From Nocardia terrae (lineage in GTDB: Bacteria > Actinomycetota > Actinomycetes > Mycobacteriales > Mycobacteriaceae), in NCBI RefSeq assembly GCF_009760405.1, contig NZ_WRPP01000001.1, positions 310,001-374,000 on the forward strand: 64,000 nt of DNA, written 5' to 3'. Under the pieces are notes generated by a model, which was not told the origin of the DNA, did no database searches, and saw only the letters and a list, made by a program, of their open reading frames with translations. Positions within the stretch are counted from its first letter, which is position 1. Every line of letters begins with the position of its first letter. The position numbers were made by a program, and so were the translations under genes. This document shows, piece after piece, positions 51,974-58,818 of the stretch.

Positions 51974-53428
51974 ATGTCTGACGAGAACACCTACGACGTC
52001 ATCGTCCTCGGAGCCGGGCCGGTCGGTGAGAATGTCGCCGACCGCGCGCGGGCCGCTGGGCTCAGCACCGTCATCGTCGAATCCGAACTGGTCGGCGGCG
52101 AATGCTCGTACTGGGCGTGCGAACCCAGCAAGGCACTGCTGCGGCCCGCGCTGCTGTACGCCGAGGCGGCCCGGTTTCCCGGCGTCGCGGACGCGGTCAC
52201 CGGGCCGCTCGATGCCCGCGCGGTCCTGAAGCATCGCGACCGCATGGTCGCCGATTGGAACGATCAGGGCCAGGTCGACTGGCTCGAATCCGCTGACATA
52301 GCACTCATCCGGGGCCACGGCCGGCTCGACGGGGTGCGGCGGGTGACGGTCGAGACACCCGACGGCGGCACGCGGCGATTGCACGCCCGGCACGCGGTCG
52401 CGGTCTGCACCGGCACCCGGGCGGCCCTGCCGCCGCTGCCGGGCCTGGACACGGTGCGGCCGTGGACCAGCCGCGAGGCCACCAGCGCCACCGAGGTGCC
52501 GCGCCGCCTCGCCATTCTGGGCGCGGGCGTCGTCGCCGTCGAAATGGCCACGGCCTGGCGGGCTCTCGGTGCGGAGGTCGTCCTCATCGCCCGGGAACCG
52601 CGACTGCTCGCCCGCGTCGAACCCTTCGCCGCCGAGCTGGTGGCCGACCGGCTCCGGGAGGCGGGGGTCGAATTGCGTTTCGGCTCGGGCATTCTGAGCG
52701 CCGAACGAGCGGGCGGACCCGACGACGGCCTGCATCTGAGCCTGCACGACGGCAGCCGGATCGTCGTCGACGAACTGCTGCTCGCGACCGGTCGCGAACC
52801 CCGCACCGACGACATCGGCTTGGAGACGATCGGTTTGACCCCCGGCGACTGGCTCGCCACCGACGACTCGTTCACGGTGACCGCCGTCGAGGGCGAATGG
52901 CTGTATGCCGTAGGCGATGTCAATCGCCGGGCCCTGCTCACCCATCAGGGCAAGTACCAGGCCCGCATCGCCGGAACGGTGATCGCCGACCGCGCGGCCG
53001 GGCGCGATATCGACTCCACCCCGTGGGGAAAGCACACGGGCACCGCCGATCTCGTCGCCGTCCCGCAGGTCGTGTTCACCGATCCCGAGATCGCCGCGGT
53101 CGGCCTCACCACCGAGGACGCCACCCGCGCGGGCCGAGTGGTCGACGTGGTCGACTACGACATCGCCCGGGTCGCCGGCGCACTCCAGCACGATCCCGCC
53201 TACCGCGGCCGCGCCCGCGTCCTCATCGATCCCGACCGCCAGGTGATCCTCGGCGCCACCTTCGCCGGGCCGGGCGTGGCCGAACTGCTGCATTCCGCGA
53301 CCATCGCCATCACCGGCGAGATCCCCCTGAACCGGCTCTGGCACGCCGTCCCCTCCTTCCCGACCATCAGCGAGGTGTGGCTGCGCCTGCTCGAGACCTA
53401 CCGTGACCGGACCGCGGAGCCCCGATGA
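51974..53428 (+). CDS. FAD-dependent NAD(P) disulfide reductase-like oxidoreductase
   Basis: A 484-residue enzyme of the lipoamide dehydrogenase/mercuric reductase family. FAD fold GAGPVGENVADRARAAG; redox motif GGECSYWACEPSKAL keeps the C-x4-C pair (normally CxNxGC); NAD fold LGAGVVAVEMATAWRALGAEV; second FAD site AVGDVNRRALLTH; interface ending in HAVPSFPTISEVW where HxHPT-SE is usual. The atypical redox and C-terminal motifs mark the group of 'E3-component-like' enzymes with no defined substrate. It lies 27 bp after the VOC gene. Confidence 0.9.
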   Translation: MSDENTYDVIVLGAGPVGENVADRARAAGLSTVIVESELVGGECSYWACEPSKALLRPALLYAEAARFPGVADAVTGPLDARAVLKHRDRMVADWNDQGQVDWLESADIALIRGHGRLDGVRRVTVETPDGGTRRLHARHAVAVCTGTRAALPPLPGLDTVRPWTSREATSATEVPRRLAILGAGVVAVEMATAWRALGAEVVLIAREPRLLARVEPFAAELVADRLREAGVELRFGSGILSAERAGGPDDGLHLSLHDGSRIVVDELLLATGREPRTDDIGLETIGLTPGDWLATDDSFTVTAVEGEWLYAVGDVNRRALLTHQGKYQARIAGTVIADRAAGRDIDSTPWGKHTGTADLVAVPQVVFTDPEIAAVGLTTEDATRAGRVVDVVDYDIARVAGALQHDPAYRGRARVLIDPDRQVILGATFAGPGVAELLHSATIAITGEIPLNRLWHAVPSFPTISEVWLRLLETYRDRTAEPR

Positions 53429-53459
53429 CGTCAACGACTACGTCATCCGACGCACGCGG
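53426..53459 (+). promoter_or_regulatory. Shared bipartite promoter element, site 4
   Basis: TGACGTC (53426-53432), 8 bp, then CGTCATCCGACGCACGCGG (53441-53459), 31 bp before ATG 53491. The TAGCGT at 53478-53483, 7 bp before the ATG, is a good -10 for a leaderless transcript. Confidence 0.72.
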
Positions 53460-53490
53460 CCCGCACAGGGCGGCTCATAGCGTCACGACA

Positions 53491-54372
53491 ATGACGACAA
53501 CCCTTCAACTCGGTGGTGAGCTCGAAGTCGGCCGAATCGGTTACGGCACGATGCGTTTGGCACCGCAAGAACCCGGCTTCGACGCCGCGATATTCCACGT
53601 GTGGCGAGCCCCCGCCGACCGGAAGGCCGCCATCGCCGTGCTGCGCCGCGCGGTCGAGCTGGGAGTGAACCTCATCGACACCGCCGACGCCTACGCGCTC
53701 GGTGAGACCGACGAACTGATCGCCGACGCCCTGGCCCCGTACCGTGACGACATCGTCATAGCGACCAAGGTCGGCGCGGTGCATCCGAGTCCGACCGAGT
53801 GGCTGCCGCTGGGGCATCCGGCCTACCTGCGGCAACAGGCCGAACTGTGTCTGCGCCGGTTGCGGGTGGACCGTATCGACCTGCTGCAACTGCACCGCAT
53901 CGACCCGGACTATCCGCTCGAGGACCAGGTTGGCGCGCTCGCGCAACTCGTCACCGAGGGCAAGGTCCGCCATATCGGCCTGTCCGAGGTCAGCGTCGAG
54001 CAGATCCGCGCGGCCGCGGCGATCGTCCCCATCGCGAGTGTGCAGAACCTGTACAACCTCACCCATCGCACGGCCGAGGACGTCGTGGAATACACGGCCG
54101 CACAGGGCATAGCGTTCCTCCCGTGGTTCCCGGTGGCGGCGGGCGCGCACGCCGCGGCCGGCGGCGTCCTGGCGGACATCGCCGCCGAACTCGGTGCGAC
54201 GCCGGTACAGGTCTCGCTGGCCTGGCTGCTGCGTCGCTCACCGACCATGCTGCCGATTCCGGGCACCGCCTCCCTGGCGCACCTCGAGGAGAACATCGCC
54301 GCGGCGCGGATCGAACTGTCCGACAGCCAGTTCGAACGCCTCTCGGCCATCGCGGCGGGAGCAGGCGAATGA
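53491..54372 (+). CDS. Aldo/keto reductase
   Basis: A 293-residue AKR with the (beta/alpha)8 landmarks: VGRIGYGTMRLA, catalytic Asp and Tyr in LIDTADAYALGETDEL, the Lys in IATKVG, and LHRIDPDYPLEDQV, GLSEVS. NADPH-dependent reduction of an aldehyde or ketone. Preceded by the shared promoter element, so probably co-regulated with the other sites. Its stop overlaps the ALDH start (ATGA). Confidence 0.92.
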   Translation: MTTTLQLGGELEVGRIGYGTMRLAPQEPGFDAAIFHVWRAPADRKAAIAVLRRAVELGVNLIDTADAYALGETDELIADALAPYRDDIVIATKVGAVHPSPTEWLPLGHPAYLRQQAELCLRRLRVDRIDLLQLHRIDPDYPLEDQVGALAQLVTEGKVRHIGLSEVSVEQIRAAAAIVPIASVQNLYNLTHRTAEDVVEYTAAQGIAFLPWFPVAAGAHAAAGGVLADIAAELGATPVQVSLAWLLRRSPTMLPIPGTASLAHLEENIAAARIELSDSQFERLSAIAAGAGE

Positions 54373-55811
54373 TCACCTACGACCGGCTCTATATCGGCGG
54401 GGCGTGGACCGAGGCCAGCGAACCGGCCCAACTGGAGATTCTCTCGCCGCACGATCGGTCGCTCGTCGGGTGCGCGGCGCAGGCGCAACCCGCCGATGTG
54501 GATCGTGCGGTGGCGGCGGCGGGTGCGTCCTTCGAGAGCCGGGTGTGGCGTGATGTCGCGCCCGCCGAGCGAATCGCACTGCTGCGCAAGTTCAACGAGC
54601 TGCGCGAGGAGCAGGCCGACCGGATCGCCGAGGTCATCACCGCTGAAAACGGTTCGGCCGCCTGGTTCACCAGGGCCGGGCAGGCCGGGCTGACCCGGCA
54701 GGCGAACGCGTATTTCGCGGCGGCCGAGAACTTCGACTGGGAAAGCACACTCACGCCGTCGGAGACGAACGCGCGGGTGCGCAGCGTGGTGCGGCGTGAA
54801 CCGGTCGGCGTGGTGGCCGCGGTGATCCCGTGGAATTCGCCGTTCTCCTCCGCGACGTCGAAGATCCTGCCCGCCCTGCTCACCGGAAACTCGGTGGTGC
54901 TCAAGGTGTCTCCCGAGAATTCCCTGAGCATGGGGCTGCTGGCCGAGCTGGTGGATCGCGTCGGCCTGCCGGCCGGGGTGATCAGCGTGCTGCCCGCGGA
55001 ACGGGAGACCAGCGAATACCTGATCTCGCATCCGCGGGTGGACAAGATCGCGTTCACCGGCTCGACCCGCGCCGGTCGCCGCATCGCCGCCATCGCGGGC
55101 GAGCAGCTCAAACGGGTCAGCCTCGAACTGGGCGGCAAGTCGGCGGCGGTGATCCTGCCCGATGCCGATCTGGCCGCGGTGATGAGCGGCCTGAAGTTCG
55201 GGTCGCTGCTGAACAACGGGGAATCCTGCATCGCCCAGACTCGGATCCTCGCCCCGAGGTCCCGCTACGAGGAAGTGGTCGCGGCGCTGGCGGCGCTGGT
55301 CGGGTCACTGACCGTCGGTGATCCGCGCGACCCCGAGACCTTCATCGGACCGATGGTCCGCGGCGACCAGCAACAACGGGTCCGCGACTACATCGGCATC
55401 GGCATCGACGAGGGCGCGCGCCCGGTGTGCGGCGGCCCGCAGATTCCGCCCGGCCTGAGCGACGGCTTCTATGTCACGCCAACGGTTTTCGCCGACGTGA
55501 CACCGGACATGCGCATCGCCCGGGAGGAGATCTTCGGCCCGGTCCTGGTGGTCATCGCCTACGACGACATCGACGACGCGATCCGCATCGCCAACGATTC
55601 CGAGTACGGGCTCTCCGGCGGTGTCTGGTCGGCGGACGAGGACGCGGCCGTGGCCGTCGCCCGCCGCATCCGGACGGGGACGGTCACCATCAACGGTGCG
55701 CCGGTCGGATTCGACGGCCCCTTCGGCGGTTTCAAGGCCAGCGGGATCGGCCGCGAATACGGTGCGGTCGGGTTGGGTCAGTACACCGAATACCAGACGA
55801 TCACCGTCTGA
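54369..55811 (+). CDS. Aldehyde dehydrogenase
   Basis: A 480-residue NAD(P)-ALDH: PWNSPFSSATSKILPALLTGNSVVLK, FTGSTRAGRRIA, SLELGGKSAA (Glu base), Cys287 in NNGESCIAQTR, EEIFGPVLVVIAYDD, and FGGFKASGIGREYG. Coupled to the aldo/keto reductase by a 4-bp overlap, suggesting the pair acts on the same aldehyde pool in both directions, or clears a reactive aldehyde. Confidence 0.94.
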   Translation: MITYDRLYIGGAWTEASEPAQLEILSPHDRSLVGCAAQAQPADVDRAVAAAGASFESRVWRDVAPAERIALLRKFNELREEQADRIAEVITAENGSAAWFTRAGQAGLTRQANAYFAAAENFDWESTLTPSETNARVRSVVRREPVGVVAAVIPWNSPFSSATSKILPALLTGNSVVLKVSPENSLSMGLLAELVDRVGLPAGVISVLPAERETSEYLISHPRVDKIAFTGSTRAGRRIAAIAGEQLKRVSLELGGKSAAVILPDADLAAVMSGLKFGSLLNNGESCIAQTRILAPRSRYEEVVAALAALVGSLTVGDPRDPETFIGPMVRGDQQQRVRDYIGIGIDEGARPVCGGPQIPPGLSDGFYVTPTVFADVTPDMRIAREEIFGPVLVVIAYDDIDDAIRIANDSEYGLSGGVWSADEDAAVAVARRIRTGTVTINGAPVGFDGPFGGFKASGIGREYGAVGLGQYTEYQTITV

Positions 55812-55833
55812 CACCGCTGGTAGGGTGGGCCGG

Positions 55834-55863
55834 GTGATCATGGAGGAAGTCGACAGACTGTAG
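55834..55863 (+). CDS. Leader ORF upstream of ABC-F gene
   Basis: GTG or ATG at 55834/55840 opens a 7-9 residue peptide (MEEVDRL before a TAG at 55861-55863). TAGGGT at 55821-55826 ends 7 bp before the GTG, fitting a leaderless promoter. Short leader ORFs with a downstream hairpin are usual for drug-responsive ABC-F genes. Confidence 0.45.
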   Translation: MIMEEVDRL

Positions 55864-55882
55864 CCGCCCGGTCGAAGGCGGC
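55863..55882 (+). terminator. Attenuator-like hairpin before ABC-F
   Basis: GCCGCC (55863-55868), 8-base loop, GGCGGC (55877-55882), followed by GCTTTCTC. It starts at the last base of the leader ORF's stop codon, so ribosome stalling there would decide its folding. Confidence 0.4.
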
Positions 55883-56015
55883 GCTTTCTCACCCATTTCG
55901 CTCGGTGCCCGGGTACTGCCCATGGCCCGAGATCCTTTCGCCTTCGTCCGGCTCCGCGACGTTTCCCAATTCACGTCCGGCCGCTCGTTCTCCGAGCAGG
56001 AAGAGTCGACGAACC

Positions 56016-57626
56016 ATGTCTTTCATGTACTCAGGCACATCCATGCCCTCCGCCATCACCCTGCGGAATCTGTCCTTCGAATGGCCCGACGGCACCGTCG
56101 CGCTGTCCGGTCTCAACGGCACGCTGAGCACCGGGCGCACCGGACTGGTCGGCCGCAACGGCGCCGGGAAATCGACGCTGTTGCGGCTGATCGCCGGCCG
56201 CCTGACACCGACCTCCGGACACCTCGAGACCACCGGTGAGGTGGGTTATCTCCCGCAGACGCTCACCCTCGGCCGCACCGCCACCATCGCGCAATTGCTC
56301 GGTATCGCGGGCAAACTCGCGGCCCTGCGCGCGATCGAGTCCGGCGAGACCGCCGACGAGCACTTCGAGACGATCGGCGACGACTGGGACATCGAATCCC
56401 GCGCCGACGAGGCGCTGCACGAGATCGGTTTCAGCGCCGCCGATCTCGACCGCGAGGTAGGGGAGATCTCCGGCGGTGAAGCCGTCCTCGTCGCGATCAC
56501 GGGGCTGCGCGTGCGGCGCACCCCCATCACCCTGCTCGACGAGCCGACCAACAACCTCGACCGCGAAACCCGGTCCAAACTGGGTGAATTCGTGGATGCC
56601 TGGCCCGGCACCCTGGTCGTGGTCAGCCACGATCTCGAACTGCTCGAGCGGATGGACGCGACCGCGGAACTACGCGGAGCGACGCTGGAGGTCTTCGGCG
56701 GGCCCTACAGCGCCTGGAAACAGTACGTCGAGCAGGAGCAGGCGGCGGCCGTGCAAGCGGCTCGGACCGCCGAACAGGCGTTGAAGGTCGAGAAGCGGCA
56801 GCGGATCGAGGCCGAGACCAAGCTCGCCCGCCGCGAGCGCACGGCCCGCGCGACCCAGCGCGACGGCGGAATCCCGCGGATTCTCGCGGGCAACCGGGCC
56901 AGCCGGGCGCAGGGCTCCGCCGGGGCCATGCGCACCACGCTCGACGCCAAAGTCCGTGCCGCACAGGAGATCCTGGATGCCGCGTCCTCCCGGGTCCGCC
57001 GGGACGAGCACATTCATCTCGAACTGCCCGACCCGGACGTGCCGCGCAGCCGCCGCATCGCCGAACTCGGCGACGGTGAGCGGCGCATCGTCATCCAGGG
57101 CCCGGAACGCGTCGCGCTGATCGGCCCCAATGGCGTCGGCAAATCGACGCTCATCGAGAACCTGCTCGCGGGCAGCCATCCCGAACGCGGCGTGCTGCTC
57201 ACCGACCGGGTCGGCTATCTGCCGCAACGCCTGGACAATCTGGACGAGCAGGCCGGTGCGCTCGACAATGTGCACGCGGTGGCCGCCGCCACCGCACCGG
57301 CCGTCATCCGTAATCAGCTGGCCCGCCTGCTGTTACGCGGTAGCAGTGTGGAGCGTCCGGTCTCGACGCTGTCGGGCGGCGAACGCTTCCGGGTCTCGCT
57401 GGCGCGCCTGCTGTTCGCCGACCCGCCCGCACAGCTGCTGATCCTCGACGAACCGACCAACAACCTCGATATCGCCAGCGTCGAGCAGCTGATCGAAGCC
57501 CTGGGCGACTACCGCGGCGCGATCCTGGTGATCAGCCACGACTATCCGTTCCTGCGACGGATGGGGATCGACACCGTCGTCGAGCTCGAGCCCGGTGGCG
57601 GTATGCGGCAGCGCGATTCCCTGTGA
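56016..57626 (+). CDS. ABC-F family ATP-binding protein
   Basis: A 536-residue twin-ATPase cytoplasmic protein without membrane domains. First ABC: GRNGAGKST, EISGGEAVLVAI, LLDEPTNNLD. A charged linker (QEQAAAVQAARTAEQALKVEKRQRIEAETKLARRERTARATQ) of the P-site/antibiotic-resistance-domain type joins the second: GPNGVGKST, LSGGERFRVSLARLL, LILDEPTNNLD. ABC-F proteins work at the ribosome to remove antibiotics or to aid translation. Several starts are possible (56016, 56025, 56043); 56016 is chosen. The leader ORF and hairpin upstream imply induced expression. Confidence 0.92.
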   Translation: MSFMYSGTSMPSAITLRNLSFEWPDGTVALSGLNGTLSTGRTGLVGRNGAGKSTLLRLIAGRLTPTSGHLETTGEVGYLPQTLTLGRTATIAQLLGIAGKLAALRAIESGETADEHFETIGDDWDIESRADEALHEIGFSAADLDREVGEISGGEAVLVAITGLRVRRTPITLLDEPTNNLDRETRSKLGEFVDAWPGTLVVVSHDLELLERMDATAELRGATLEVFGGPYSAWKQYVEQEQAAAVQAARTAEQALKVEKRQRIEAETKLARRERTARATQRDGGIPRILAGNRASRAQGSAGAMRTTLDAKVRAAQEILDAASSRVRRDEHIHLELPDPDVPRSRRIAELGDGERRIVIQGPERVALIGPNGVGKSTLIENLLAGSHPERGVLLTDRVGYLPQRLDNLDEQAGALDNVHAVAAATAPAVIRNQLARLLLRGSSVERPVSTLSGGERFRVSLARLLFADPPAQLLILDEPTNNLDIASVEQLIEALGDYRGAILVISHDYPFLRRMGIDTVVELEPGGGMRQRDSL

Positions 57627-57632
57627 ACGACT

Positions 57633-57665
57633 CCGGCTCCGGGCACGCTGAGTGCTCGGAGCCGG
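57633..57665. terminator. Bidirectional terminator
   Basis: A 14-bp stem with one G-U pair (57633-57646 with 57652-57665) around a five-base loop lies between convergent ABC-F and hydrolase genes. Confidence 0.8.
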
Positions 57666-57700
57666 AACTCGATGGTGTGGCCGGAGGCTTCGTGCCCGGG

Positions 57701-58744
57701 TCACAGATGGTCGGCGTCGATGATCGCCTGGGCGAACGGATGCGGGGCTTCCTGCGGAACATCGTGCCCGATGCCGTCGAGGACGCGGTGCTCGTATTTC
57801 CCGGTGAACTTGGCGCGGTAGGGCTTTCCGTCCTTGGCCGCACCGTCGAAATCGCTGCCGAGGGTGATGGTGGGCACGGAGATCGCCGGACCGGTGGCGA
57901 GCTGCTGCTCATAGGCGTCGTACTGGGGTTCGCCGGGGGCCAGGCTCAAGCGCCACCGGTAATTGGAGATGACGATGTCGACCTGGTCGGGATTGTCGAA
58001 GGCGGCGGCGCTGCGCTCGTAGGTGGCGTCGTCGAAATTCCATGCGGGAGAGGCGCGCTTCCAGATCAGCTTGTTGAAGTCGTGCCGATTGCGGTCGTAA
58101 CCGGCACGACCCCGCTCGGTGGCGAAGTAGTACTGGTACCACCAGCCCAATTCGGCCTCGGGCGGCAGCGGCTGCTGCTGGGCGGCCTGCTGGGTGATGA
58201 GGTAGCCGCTCACCGCGACCATGGCCTTGACCCGCTGCGGCCACAGGGCGGCGATGATGTCGGCCGTGCGTGCGCCCCAGTCGAATCCGCCGAGCACGGC
58301 CTTGTCGATGTGCAGGGCGTCCATGAAGTCGACGATGTCGCGGGCGATGGCCGTCTGCTGGCCGTTGCGCACGGTCTGCGCGGACAGGAAACGGGTTTCG
58401 CCGTAGCCGCGCAGGAACGGCACGAACACGTGATATCCGGACGCGGCCAGGATCGGAGCGACGTCGGCGTAGCTGTAGGCGTCGTAGGGCCAGCCGTGCA
58501 GCAGGATCACGGGTTGCCCGGTGGCGGGACCGAATTCGGCGTAGGCGACGTTCAGCAGACCGGCGTCGATCTTCTTGATGGGGCCCAGGCTGGTATTGGC
58601 TCCCGACCCCGTGCGCAGGGCCGCGCCCGGAACGGTGGTGGTCGCGGGGACCGTGGTGGCGGGCGCGGTGGAGCAGGCGGTGAGGGTGGCCGCGGCCACA
58701 CCCGCCGCCAGCACCCCGCTCACCAGGCGTCGGTTGATGTTCAT
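57701..58744 (-). CDS. Lipoprotein alpha/beta hydrolase (epoxide hydrolase-like)
   Basis: A 347-residue exported enzyme. Lipoprotein signal with lipobox TLTAC (Cys24), then a Thr/Ala/Pro-rich linker and a hydrolase domain: HGWPYDAYSY oxyanion loop, nucleophile Asp155 in LGGFDWGART, the epoxide hydrolase/dehalogenase type. The acid/base His is near GIGHDVPQEAP. The Asp nucleophile also occurs in OleB, but this protein is lipid-anchored and far from the beta-lactone operon. Preceded by the shared element at 58776-58808. Confidence 0.9.
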   Translation of the reverse strand: MNINRRLVSGVLAAGVAAATLTACSTAPATTVPATTTVPGAALRTGSGANTSLGPIKKIDAGLLNVAYAEFGPATGQPVILLHGWPYDAYSYADVAPILAASGYHVFVPFLRGYGETRFLSAQTVRNGQQTAIARDIVDFMDALHIDKAVLGGFDWGARTADIIAALWPQRVKAMVAVSGYLITQQAAQQQPLPPEAELGWWYQYYFATERGRAGYDRNRHDFNKLIWKRASPAWNFDDATYERSAAAFDNPDQVDIVISNYRWRLSLAPGEPQYDAYEQQLATGPAISVPTITLGSDFDGAAKDGKPYRAKFTGKYEHRVLDGIGHDVPQEAPHPFAQAIIDADHL

Positions 58745-58775
58745 GCCGTCGACGCTAGGCAGCGCACCGGGGACC

Positions 58776-58808
58776 CGGCTTGCGTCGGATGACGTAATCG
58801 GTGGCTGT
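58776..58808 (-). promoter_or_regulatory. Shared promoter element, site 5 (left half degenerate)
   Basis: On the minus strand CGTCATCCGACGCAAGCCG (58794-58776) ends 31 bp before ATG 58744. The 19 bp at 58781-58799 match site 4 (GACTACGTCATCCGACGCA) at 18 of 19 positions on the opposite strand. The TACGTC half is replaced by ACAGCC. TAGCGT 7 bp before the ATG mirrors site 4. Confidence 0.68.
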
Positions 58809-58818
58809 CAGTCCTCGC

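Noticed and set aside
57701..58744. The missing OleB beta-lactone decarboxylase of the beta-lactone operon
   Set aside because: It has an Asp nucleophile like OleB but is an exported lipoprotein 24 kb away under a different promoter element; nothing links it to the operon.
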